A model generated the notes under the pieces. It had not been told where the DNA came from, searched no databases, and was given only the letters and a program-made list of their open reading frames with translations. A stretch of DNA of 64,000 nucleotides from Phytophthora colocasiae (lineage: Eukaryota > Oomycota > Peronosporomycetes > Peronosporales > Peronosporaceae): NCBI GenBank assembly GCA_018806915.1, contig JAGKQI010000051.1, positions 372,001-436,000 on the forward strand. The letters run 5' to 3'. Position 1 is the stretch's first letter; every line of letters starts with the position of its first letter. Positions 1 to 9,323 of the stretch are shown here, piece after piece. Made by a program: the position numbers and the translations under genes.

Positions 1-23
1 CTCATCAACAGTCAACAGCTCCG

Positions 24-2294
24 ATGGCAAGCGATGCATCAACGTTGCTGGCGTTGTCCTCCCAAGCGTCCTTCACCGAAGCCTCGATTCCTAGTCGCTC
101 CGTTACGGGGCAACGTCGATCTCGCTGTCCAGAGACGAACCCAAGTGTAGCGATCTCGTCGCCTCCATTGTCTTCCCGGCGAACGACTCGTGCTCAAGCG
201 TCACCGCGCTCAACGCCCCGCCCGCAACCTTTGTTTAGATCACCCCGCCGCTCTCCTCGTCGTGAGGGCTTGACAGTAAACCTTCAAGGTCGAGCGACTG
301 CATCGCGCGGAAGGCAAAGCGGTGGTCGGCACCACGGTCCTATATGGGAGCATTTCGCCGCCCGCGATGAGAGATCTCATCCCTCAGTGGAGTGCTTGCA
401 TTGCCATCGAATCCTCAAGAGCGCTGCGCCTAAACGTAATATGCTTCCCCATGCACTTGACGAGTGTGGTCGAATATTACCGCTAGACAAAGCGATTCTT
501 AGAAAGGCCTACAACATTCCGGCGCCGTCTGAGGTCTCTACAGAAATCTCAGCTGCGGAGCAAACTAGTGGCGAAGGTGCTGCAGCAACTGCTCATCCAT
601 TTGGCCAACGAGAGTTCGAAATGCTTCTGGCTCGTGTGTTTTTCTGCTGCGCACTACCCTTCGCACTTGTTGATGATGCTACATTTCGACTTCTCTTTGC
701 TATGGTGGCTCCACAGTTTCGCCTGCCATCTCGAGCCAAACTGTCGGGAGATCTTCTCGTGGATGTCAAGGAAGAATGTAAAGCTGCTGTCATCAACACT
801 ATTAATCGCCATCGATTTGTATCGATTGTTACTGATGCGTGGACTGATGTTAATGGCAGCAGCATTGTGAACTTTATGGTTGCTGCGCCTGGAATGAAAT
901 CCATGTTTTGGTCATCGTGTGAAACGGGGGAAGAGCAGCACACAGCTGAGTATATGGCTGACCAACTGGAGCGTGTGATCGCTGAAGTTCAAAGCCAGAC
1001 AACAGCAATTGTTGCAGGGGTACTTACGGACAACGCATCCAGCATGAGCGCTGCTTGGGAGCTATTGGAGCAACATCTTCCTGTGTTTGGGGGAGGTTGT
1101 GCTGCACATGTCCTAAATTTATTGATGGAAGATGTCTTCAAGAAGATACCGTTCATGAAATTAATACTGGACGACGCTCTACTTGTTTCTCGATTTGTCC
1201 GTGATCACCTGGCACTGCTGGATCGATTCCGACGACTCCAACACATGTATATTCAGCCCGGCCAAAAGCGGTGTGCCCTTAAGATTCCAATTGCAACCCG
1301 CTGGTATACAACCCATGCTTGTCTGCGAAGTGTTCTTACGAATCGTGGCGTCCTCGAGGATATTTTCCAGAAATCAAGTAACGCACGTCTACTCCGACGA
1401 TATCATAAACGGCCAGCCTTGAGGGAAACCCTGCTAAAGGTTCAAGGCTTAGTTTCGTCAAGCATGTTTTGGAGAAATCTCGCGTATGCGGTGGCCATGC
1501 TAGATCCTATCGTCGAGGCATTGCGTGAACTTGAGTCCAATGGCGTTCCTACGTCGCGCGTATACGAGCGTTTTAAATGGTTGCGTCAAGGGTATTCCGC
1601 TGTACCACCGACAAACGATGGTGAGACCACACTTTTCGGTGAGCAGAATGGCAATAGGAGCGATGAACGCGATGCCGACTACGTCCCAATTGCGTTGAGT
1701 GTTAGAAGACGGGTGCGAGCTGAATTCCGGAAGCTAGTGGACCAAAGATGGAAGTTCGTTCATACGAATGCAATGGGGATAGCGTATCTTCTGGACCCAA
1801 ACACAAACCCCGACGGCTTTATCGACAGGGATCTAACTGATACCATTAAGGAAGCCTGCAAGTTTGCGGATAAAGCTGGTCTGTTTCAACGCTTGGATAT
1901 CACGCACGAGCAGCTAAATGGGTGGCTCTTTGCCTTTGCCAGCACGAAACGAGGCTGGACAGAAGAAGATAGGAGGCAAAACGCGGGTGTTTTCCCTCGC
2001 CATTGGTGGGAAGCTCAGAGAAACGCCGGAGAAAACTACAAGGCTATCTCTGTTCTCGCAGACCTTGTCTTTAGCATCCCCACGTCTTCAGCATCGAGCG
2101 AGAGAGCCTGGAGTATTTTCGACTTAATCCACTCCAAGAGGAGGAATCGCCTGTCGACAAAGAAGGTTGAATTGTTAGCGTACGTGTACATCAACAGCGC
2201 AGGGGACGGAAGCGTCAATTTAGACTTAGCAAGGCTGCAGACTTACCCGGAAGCCGATGGAGAGGATGAAGAGAGGGAGGAGGCTACTTTGTAG
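24..2294 (+). CDS. hAT-family transposase (BED finger, DUF659-like core, hAT dimerization tail)
   Basis: This encodes a 756-residue protein with the layout of hAT transposases. Residues 1-95 are Ser/Arg/Pro-rich. A BED-type zinc finger follows at about 105-150, with CLHC and, further on, HALDEC as metal ligands. A DUF659/RNase H-like core has the VTDAWTD and TDNASSM blocks at about 265-345. The C-terminal hAT dimerization region is at about 690-735 (SSASSERAWS, then NRLSTKKVELLAYVYIN). The frame is unbroken, so it may be active or domesticated. It stays open to base 3 of the window, so the true start could lie further left. No terminal inverted repeats or 8-bp target duplication can be confirmed because the left end is missing. 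The family assignment is firm; activity is not known. Confidence 0.9.
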   Translation: MASDASTLLALSSQASFTEASIPSRSVTGQRRSRCPETNPSVAISSPPLSSRRTTRAQASPRSTPRPQPLFRSPRRSPRREGLTVNLQGRATASRGRQSGGRHHGPIWEHFAARDERSHPSVECLHCHRILKSAAPKRNMLPHALDECGRILPLDKAILRKAYNIPAPSEVSTEISAAEQTSGEGAAATAHPFGQREFEMLLARVFFCCALPFALVDDATFRLLFAMVAPQFRLPSRAKLSGDLLVDVKEECKAAVINTINRHRFVSIVTDAWTDVNGSSIVNFMVAAPGMKSMFWSSCETGEEQHTAEYMADQLERVIAEVQSQTTAIVAGVLTDNASSMSAAWELLEQHLPVFGGGCAAHVLNLLMEDVFKKIPFMKLILDDALLVSRFVRDHLALLDRFRRLQHMYIQPGQKRCALKIPIATRWYTTHACLRSVLTNRGVLEDIFQKSSNARLLRRYHKRPALRETLLKVQGLVSSSMFWRNLAYAVAMLDPIVEALRELESNGVPTSRVYERFKWLRQGYSAVPPTNDGETTLFGEQNGNRSDERDADYVPIALSVRRRVRAEFRKLVDQRWKFVHTNAMGIAYLLDPNTNPDGFIDRDLTDTIKEACKFADKAGLFQRLDITHEQLNGWLFAFASTKRGWTEEDRRQNAGVFPRHWWEAQRNAGENYKAISVLADLVFSIPTSSASSERAWSIFDLIHSKRRNRLSTKKVELLAYVYINSAGDGSVNLDLARLQTYPEADGEDEEREEATL

Positions 2295-3554
2295 ATGTGT
2301 AGGTTCACCGAACCTAACAGTAAGTTCGAATGTATCCATCATCGATTCCGAGCATTTTTTGCGCGGAGAGGAGCAGTGAGCATTCGGAACATATTTATGA
2401 GCATTCGGAACTTGCGCGCAAACAACACTACCTTCGCGACGAAGGTATGTACTACTGAGGACGGGGCGTTAAGGATGTTTAGCAGGCGACACTTGCCAGT
2501 ATCCCCACGCGTAAGCAACGCTATGATGGACAATACTTTCCACTATAGAGTACCCGACGCGGCGTGGAACTCGCATTCCGTGAGCGGTGCCGAGATCGGC
2601 AAGTTGCAGTGCGTCCCCAAAAGCAACCTGGAATCAAAAGGCATCGGCGTTTGTAGCTCCACGCAAATCTCTCACCGTCGCGGCGTGCATATCGCCTCGA
2701 TATTATTGAGACGATAAGCGTAAATTTATGGATCGAAAGTGAAGGAACAGAACGGCGAGGATGAAAGACTTGCTGTCACTTTTGTCAGTGCAGAGATTGG
2801 CCCTAAGGTCCGATCTCCACGATGCAGCGACTGCAAGCTGCAATCGTGCATCAAGATCGCAAGAAGGCGACGGGATGCTTGCCATGCAGTAAGTTTGCGT
2901 AAGTTTGGCGCGTGTACCGGGTGCGTATCACTCGGAGTTCAGCCCGCCACGTTACGCAACAAACTCGTGGACGAGTGCCCGTTCAGCCACGCTACCAAAG
3001 TCAAGGGCTCCATGAAGCGCAATGACGCCGTTGCACACAGCTCTCAATGCCACTCGACCTACTTGTTTCGCGGCTTGCTCGACATGTTCTGCCCTGTTGG
3101 CTGCTTGTCGCTGAGTCATATTGCCGCTCTCTGCTCCAGCTGACGAATACTCGCCATCTATCCACACGTTGCAGCGCTTTCACTAGGCCTCGAGACAGGT
3201 GGCACATTACCAACCGGCAACGATCCATACATGTAGTCGCGCTGCGGAGGAACGCACAACCGCACAAGCGGCTCACACCTTTCTCTCAGGAACATTCACG
3301 CCCGGCAGGCGGCGGTCGGCGCCACTCGAGCAGCACGATAACAGCCATGTGACCGCGTTTGCCAGCAGCTCCTCTGGCTCTGGTGACTATCCAAAACCAG
3401 GACTTGAACGCGCTCGTCGCCAAGCTCTCGGCTAGCACGTGACAGCCAGCTGAACTAATAAGACAGCAACGTGCGAGGACACATACCGGTACGCACATAT
3501 CATAACGCTTGTTCCGTCGTCAACACGATAGCGGTGCTGTACAGTATCATACAA
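2295..3554. other. intergenic, no gene recognised
   Basis: This stretch lies between the hAT gene and the 3' end of the WW/IQ gene. It holds several short open frames on both strands, none with recognisable domains. The only local pattern I noted is a short direct repeat, GAGCATTCGGAAC, at about 2378 and 2400. The right end of the hAT element should lie here, but I could not pair it with a left end. Confidence 0.5.
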
Positions 3555-6500
3555 TCAGATCTCTAATGCTGCATGATCATCCACTGCGATAACATAGGTC
3601 TCTCCGTTGGCATTGGGCTCCACTACGACAAAGTCGTCGGGTTTCTCCCAGCTCGTAGCCAGCGTCTCCACGTTCACGTAGTACGGCGCTTGACTCGCCG
3701 GGTCAATGTACATGATCCACGGGCTCGCTCCTATAGCTTCGCTTTCAGCTGTTGCAGAGGATCGCAGCGACTCCACAACTCCAGAAGAATCGCTCGCGGG
3801 CCGCTCCCACGAACACTCGCCGGTCTTGGTGTTGTAGTAGTACAGCTGGCCGCTCGCCTCGTCCAGGAACTCTTGCCACAGCTCGGGCTGTCTGGTGACG
3901 GCAGCGTCTGGTGCCGTCCCTGCCGTTGAGTGTGGCGTCGTGGGGGTAGCGCGAGACGAAATTATGCCGCGATCTTCGCCTGCTGGGGCTGTCCACCGAG
4001 TTTCGTTCGTGCTGGGGTTGAAGTAGTACGACTTGCTAGTCGTGCTGTCCACATAGCGTTCCCAACGCGAATTTACCCCTGCAGGTTCTGGAACGGCTTC
4101 AACATGAGTAGATTTCACATACTTTGGAGCCGGGTTCTCTTCGACAACTGCAAGATCCACGTGAGTCGTTGAGGAGAGAAGACTTGTTGAAGCTGAAGCT
4201 CTTGGCTCTTCACGATTCGGTTTGACTTCAATTGTGTCGCTGGGTAGTAGCGCATGAGTTTCCCCTCCTTGTAGTAGCTCGAAGCTGATGGTAGTGTTGT
4301 CCACGTCCTTTTCAGGTAGAATAGGGTGTTCAAGTCGCTGCTCTAGCTTTTCCGGTCGTATGTCACTCGAGCCCTCTGCAGTTCGTGACAACACATCTAG
4401 TTTCACTTCTTCGCTTTCTTCATATAAACCATCAAAGAGATCGAGCGCGTAGTCGTTAGAGCCTTTTCGGCCTCTAAATCCTGCATCATCTACGGATGGC
4501 CTCGGCTCCTCCATCAAAGGCAGTTCCGGTGTCACTGCGAAGCCTTTGGTTGTCAGTGCAACTGGCTGGACATCTTCAGGAAGGCTATCCATGCTGCTCG
4601 CTACTGGAATGGACGTCACCATATCGACAGATTTTGCCTTGCGCTCCTTTTGACGCGATTTTCGTCGTGCCTGACGACGTTGGTTCGCCACCACGAAATG
4701 AAGTTGATCCAGAATCAGTCTACGACGCACAAAACATCGGTACTGAGCTTGTATGTTCCGAGCCGCATTGTGGTGCTCTATGGACGGCTGCGTGCGATTC
4801 CGGTCATCAACTTCAGTTGCGTTGGAACTAGCAAGATGTGATACAGTTTCCTTGGCGTAGTTCGTGACGTTGTTTGGATCAGGCGCTTGTTCCCAGGGTA
4901 GTTCGATGCTGGTGCTTGGGCGAGCGAGGTCCGTCACTGTTGAGTCACCATCTGCACTAGTGAAACTCTCGGCCGCGTCAACCTTTCCGGTAGGTGCTGT
5001 AGCAGCGAGGCTCACCGTTCCTGGTGGATACTTCTCGATGATCGATTCGTGGTCCTCCAATGCTTGAGTCGTTTCGAATTCTACAATACAGCCGTGGATA
5101 TGCTCTTGCTCCTTTACCACTTTGACAAGTTGCTCGACTTGAGATTCAATACCCATGACACCATCAGGTTTCTCTGTAGATCCCAAAGTATCATCGTCTT
5201 CAACTTGCTTTTTACGCGTGGTCGGTTGACTGGTTGCAAGCTCTGGGTCAACCACTGCACATGTACGCGAGGAAATTCGCTTCAGGAATGAGCGGGTCAC
5301 CTCTTGCTGGTGCAGTCGTAAAGGATCTTCTTCTACCTTGTCTTCGGCTAGCGTTGGGGCTTGCTCACGCTTGGATTCTGATTCTCGCGCACTTCTGTTG
5401 TCAGGTGGAGTGCAAATGCGGACGATAGGCTCCAAAGTCAGTTGCTGCGATAATTCAACGTCCCCAGGTTCATCTACCTGCTGCTCACCCTCACCCCTGG
5501 ACGTCCGGCAGTGATCGGTGTTTTCCAATTGAAACGTATCGGCAATATTTTCATCACAGTCGACATTCTTCACTGCCTCATTCATCCGTAATTGCCCAGT
5601 TTCACCTACTTCATTGCTTTCACTGCTTGAATTCAGCGCGCCAGTCTCAATGATGAGCGTGGGGTTTGACTGAGGTAACTTAAAGACTTGAATCGTAGTA
5701 CTCGGATCCATATCCAACTCATCTTCAGGACAAATGGGCACTTGCATTTCCAGAGGGATATCAGAATTTACAGCAGACGTGATAGTTTCTTGGTAGTCCG
5801 GAGAGGTATGGTTTGACTCTAATTCAGGAGGAACCGGGAATACAGAGCAAGATTCATCCTCCATCGGGGTGGATGGTGCGAGCGTTAGTCTTGTCTCATG
5901 GTGTTCTTGACACGCATCTCCATGCTGTTCATACTCTCCACTGCCGCATTGTCCGACTAATGGCAAACGGTCGTATTCATTTTGCTGAAGAAGGTCCCCG
6001 CGCAGGATGACGTCGGAATCGATATCATCTCCTTCCTTGTCAATCATATTAATGTTGCTGCAGTGCTTCTCGTAAATACTGTGATCAACACTCAGCTGCT
6101 GTTCGGGGCAACTAAAATCAATATTAGCTGTTTCCTCAGGCGTAACAACGGATTCTTGTGCTCGAGATGATGAACCCAATTTTCTTGCAAATAGGTCATC
6201 CTCTACAGAGCTCCCAATTGCAGAACCGGTCGCTTCTTGCAACGGAGAATCAGCTTTTGCTGAGAGTGTTGAGATTTCGGTGAAGATACGGTCCTTATCC
6301 AAACGTGAACTGACCAGGACACCTTCCACAACTCTCAGTGTGGATAGTAGTTCAATATTGGTACATTTGTCATCGTCGGCGATAACTTTTGGCATTAGCT
6401 GAGACCCTGGTCCAAGTTCACTTGGTAAAGTTTCATTTCCGCCACTTGAAAATCCTGGACTTGTTTGTTCGTCATGGTCGTCTGCTAAGTACAAGTCTTC

Positions 6501-8144
6501 GACTGTTGCTCTCCTGTCCTGATCATTAGTTGGCATCTCTACTTGAGTTTCCATTTCATCCACATGCTCCGTATTGGCCATTTCACACGAAAAAGGACTT
6601 TTGCCTTCAATTTTGTCACCAGAAGTTGCTTTCACTGGCAAGGTGTCATCACCAGCTCCTACAGAATTGCTCGGTAAATGAAGACTATTCTCCTGAGGTA
6701 GCTCCGGCATTCCATCCTGAGAATCGTCGGTCAGCTGATATTTCCACAAATTCGGGGGAAATCTGAGAGGAGGGATCACCAATTTTGGCGTTGCAGGTGA
6801 CTCACTGATCAATGCCTCGATCTCACAAGACGAAAGTTGCAGATCCACCAATACAGGGGCCGACAAAGTAGACTCGTGAAAGTTGGCAACGCGAATCCGA
6901 TCGTTTTCTTGATTTCCTTTGAGGCTTTGCGAGGAAACTTTCACTTCATCTGTACGATTGGCTGTAGTCCGAGGAGCCGAAGTAGGGCGTCCAGACTTGT
7001 TCATAATCTTTGGCGTTCTGGACTCACCCAGCTTGCAACTTTTCACACGTTGCTGGGCCTTCTTCAACTGGGTTTGCACTTTCTTCGATGCTGACAAATG
7101 TGCATGCATTTGCCTCTGGAATACCTCCTCCAATATTTGCTCGATGCGTTTGTCTTGTGTCACTTCGCTGGTAGGTGAAATGCCACGGATAGCGACGGAT
7201 CTTGCTGACCCAGATGGCACCCATGGACCCCTCACTCGATTTGCACTTGAAGGGCGTTGAATGCATGTCTCTCCTGTTCTTTTATCTTGTGTCGGTACTT
7301 GTATACATTGATGCTCTTGTAGCTGCGTCCGTGATGTCTTTGTCTGCAGTTGTTTTCTGCGTCTCCGGGTTTTGTCTCGAATAGCTTGTTTTCCCTCAAC
7401 TTCAGAGTTTGCTCGTTCCCGCTCGCTTCTGCGTGACAGTTGCCTAGTCTTACCAAGCATCAGCTCACGATCGTGTTCTTGCTGCCGCTTCTTCCGACTT
7501 CGCGCTAAATGAAGGCCACTCCCACATGCGAGCTCTTTGCTGGTAGGTCTAGTGGCATCACTCGCTTTCTGCTTCCGCTTCCTCCGTCGAGCCGAAGGTT
7601 GCACATTGGTGTGTTCGAGCGTACTATACAGCAGTTCGTATGTCTCGATCTCTAGCTGGCGCAAAGCGAGCTGCTTAAATTCTGGGCCACGCACCAGCAT
7701 TTCTCTCCATTTTGAGGCTTTTGACTCTGCAGAAGTACTCCAATCGACTCCGTGACTGGACTGGGAAATATCGGACCGATTCTTTGCAGACTGCGGTCGC
7801 TGCTTTCTGTGTACATCGAAATTGGAAGCAATTGACGAATCACTAGCTGGAATACACCGAACAAGAGACGCTGACTGTGGTCGAGCTGTCGGCACAGCCC
7901 TTTCAGGCGGGGGAGATCTTCTTCTTATCCCAAAGAAGTGAGCTTCCAGGGCGGCAGCACGTGCTTCAAAATCCATTGCATCGAAATCTACTTCCAAGTA
8001 GTGCTCCTCTCGCTGTCGAACTTGTTCAGCTACTCGATTCATACCACGCCATTGTATTGCTGCTTCTTCCTGCATGTGCTCGCGATCTTGGCTGTGATCA
8101 TACTGCCACTGTGACATGAAGTCGCTTGTAGACTGCTCAGTCAT
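3555..8144 (-). CDS. large WW-domain and IQ-motif protein
   Basis: This is a single-exon, 1529-residue protein starting at the ATG at 8144. Three WW domains sit at the C terminus: about 1357-1387 (SRWERYVD...YYFNPSTNETRW), 1421-1451 (LWQEFLDE...YYYNTKTGECSW) and 1474-1504 (PWIMYID...YYVNVETLATSW). Each has both signature tryptophans, so they should bind proline-rich ligands. An IQ motif (NIQAQYRCFVRRR) at about 1128-1147 suggests calmodulin binding. The N-terminal third is basic and helical, with four RP(Q/S/T)SA-type motifs. The middle is a long acidic, Ser/Thr-rich, probably disordered segment. The overall family is not recognised. A scaffold role in cytoskeletal or ciliary structures is only an inference. 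Confidence 0.85.
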   Translation of the reverse strand: MTEQSTSDFMSQWQYDHSQDREHMQEEAAIQWRGMNRVAEQVRQREEHYLEVDFDAMDFEARAAALEAHFFGIRRRSPPPERAVPTARPQSASLVRCIPASDSSIASNFDVHRKQRPQSAKNRSDISQSSHGVDWSTSAESKASKWREMLVRGPEFKQLALRQLEIETYELLYSTLEHTNVQPSARRRKRKQKASDATRPTSKELACGSGLHLARSRKKRQQEHDRELMLGKTRQLSRRSERERANSEVEGKQAIRDKTRRRRKQLQTKTSRTQLQEHQCIQVPTQDKRTGETCIQRPSSANRVRGPWVPSGSARSVAIRGISPTSEVTQDKRIEQILEEVFQRQMHAHLSASKKVQTQLKKAQQRVKSCKLGESRTPKIMNKSGRPTSAPRTTANRTDEVKVSSQSLKGNQENDRIRVANFHESTLSAPVLVDLQLSSCEIEALISESPATPKLVIPPLRFPPNLWKYQLTDDSQDGMPELPQENSLHLPSNSVGAGDDTLPVKATSGDKIEGKSPFSCEMANTEHVDEMETQVEMPTNDQDRRATVEDLYLADDHDEQTSPGFSSGGNETLPSELGPGSQLMPKVIADDDKCTNIELLSTLRVVEGVLVSSRLDKDRIFTEISTLSAKADSPLQEATGSAIGSSVEDDLFARKLGSSSRAQESVVTPEETANIDFSCPEQQLSVDHSIYEKHCSNINMIDKEGDDIDSDVILRGDLLQQNEYDRLPLVGQCGSGEYEQHGDACQEHHETRLTLAPSTPMEDESCSVFPVPPELESNHTSPDYQETITSAVNSDIPLEMQVPICPEDELDMDPSTTIQVFKLPQSNPTLIIETGALNSSSESNEVGETGQLRMNEAVKNVDCDENIADTFQLENTDHCRTSRGEGEQQVDEPGDVELSQQLTLEPIVRICTPPDNRSARESESKREQAPTLAEDKVEEDPLRLHQQEVTRSFLKRISSRTCAVVDPELATSQPTTRKKQVEDDDTLGSTEKPDGVMGIESQVEQLVKVVKEQEHIHGCIVEFETTQALEDHESIIEKYPPGTVSLAATAPTGKVDAAESFTSADGDSTVTDLARPSTSIELPWEQAPDPNNVTNYAKETVSHLASSNATEVDDRNRTQPSIEHHNAARNIQAQYRCFVRRRLILDQLHFVVANQRRQARRKSRQKERKAKSVDMVTSIPVASSMDSLPEDVQPVALTTKGFAVTPELPLMEEPRPSVDDAGFRGRKGSNDYALDLFDGLYEESEEVKLDVLSRTAEGSSDIRPEKLEQRLEHPILPEKDVDNTTISFELLQGGETHALLPSDTIEVKPNREEPRASASTSLLSSTTHVDLAVVEENPAPKYVKSTHVEAVPEPAGVNSRWERYVDSTTSKSYYFNPSTNETRWTAPAGEDRGIISSRATPTTPHSTAGTAPDAAVTRQPELWQEFLDEASGQLYYYNTKTGECSWERPASDSSGVVESLRSSATAESEAIGASPWIMYIDPASQAPYYVNVETLATSWEKPDDFVVVEPNANGETYVIAVDDHAALEI

Positions 8145-8460
8145 TGCGAAGAATTTTACAGACGTAGCAGTAAGTCACATCAGTCTCCAACCAGGAATAA
8201 ACAACGTTGCTTGTTGTTCCAGAAACAGTCGTCAACCCGGAAATAATGCGCTTAAGTACTATGATAACCTTTCCGCAATAGCTTCTTCTTCTCTGCAACA
8301 AAAGATCACAGTAAAAAAAGAAAACAATTCTCGTTAAGGTTCAGCCCTTCTTGATCTTCCTTACGATTGCCATTTCCTGTTCCTCTGAGGTTTCATCCAC
8401 GCCTTTCACCCATGGTGCAACGTGATATGATGTGTTGCACTCCTCTTCCATCCATTCTCT
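8145..8460. other. intergenic between two minus-strand genes
   Basis: This short gap holds the upstream region of the WW/IQ gene and the 3' flank of the three-exon gene. A poly(A)-rich stretch at about 8311-8327 and an AT-rich segment are visible. No gene is seen. Confidence 0.5.
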
Positions 8461-9197
8461 TTACTTCCGCTTCTTCTCAGCCCACTTATCCGAGCCGTAG
8501 CACGCCGCAGCACCAGCACCCACAGCCAACATCGAGTTTCGTGCAGCCGACCACTTGCCACCTGCAGAAAATAACCAGAAGGTTAACTCACTTCAGCTTC
8601 AACACATTCACCCAATCACGTACGAATCAGCAGTGACGGCACTCCAACCACCACCGCCAGACCAGCAGCCGCCACTTCAGGGTGCTCACGTCGAAACTCG
8701 TTCGCTTTCACCAGTTCTGCATCACAAAAAATAGTTTTAGAAATAGTCCAGACGTACACTGCATATATACACTACTAACGTTGCTGAGCGACGATTAATG
8801 CACCCTTGACCGGCACCAGCTGGTCGTCCGCGATCTTCCTGGACTCCTGCATCTGCACTTGCGCGGCGTAAAGCTGTTCGTTCAGGCTCTCACGGGCCAC
8901 AGCTAAGTGTTTACGTAATTGAGTGCCCTCATCGCCTTCAGCCCGCTTGAATACGTCCACAACGGGAGCCACAAACGTCCTGGTGGCCTCCCACGCCTGC
9001 TGAACCACAATGTTCACTGCATGACGCGCAGAACTAGTGAGCTCCTTGGCGTGGTCCACCTCATTCAGCACCACGTCGCGCGCCTGGTTCACGGGGCCAG
9101 CAGCAGCATCACGTACGCTCTTGGAGGCCTCGTCCAGCTGCTTGGAAACGGCGCCCAGAGCGTCATCCCACGGCTTCTTGTCGCCCTTATCCGCCAT
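8461..9197 (-). CDS. three-exon small protein with helical N terminus and Gly/Ala-rich membrane-like C terminus
   Basis: Exons are 8780-9197, 8624-8716 and 8461-8561, giving 203 residues. The introns have GT-AG borders (GTTAGT...TGCAG and GTACGT...CTGCAG) and the frame is continuous across both. I chose the ATG at 9197; the codon before it is GTG. Residues 1-135 are charged and amphipathic (ALGAVSKQLDEASKSVRDAA). The spliced C-terminal part holds two short hydrophobic Ala/Gly/Val segments, then a basic end (WAEKKRKstop). The gene is divergent from the Rif1 gene, with 126 bp between the two starts. I do not recognise the family. The layout resembles small mitochondrial inner-membrane organisers of the MIC26/27 (apolipoprotein O) type, but this is a guess. 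Confidence 0.75.
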
Positions 9198-9323
9198 CAC
9201 TTCGATCCTACAGTAATGGCCCCACGTTATCTAAAGTCGGTAGATGTACACCAACTGTACATACATGTATGTGGTCTACATAACGATTAAGCTGCTCAGA
9301 CTTTTCGGTGTTCGGCAGGCGGA
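9198..9323. promoter_or_regulatory. divergent promoter region between the three-exon gene and the Rif1 gene
   Basis: The 126 bp between two divergent ATGs must hold both promoters. The near-palindrome TGTACATACATGTA lies at about 9257-9270. GCTCAGACTTTT just upstream of the Rif1 start partly matches the oomycete initiator GCTCATT...TTT. This is inferred from position and motif only. Confidence 0.4.

Noticed and set aside
2952..3276. Overlapping minus-strand open frames of 71 and 91 codons
   Set aside because: No start context, no domain, composition like random frames, and both strands equally open.
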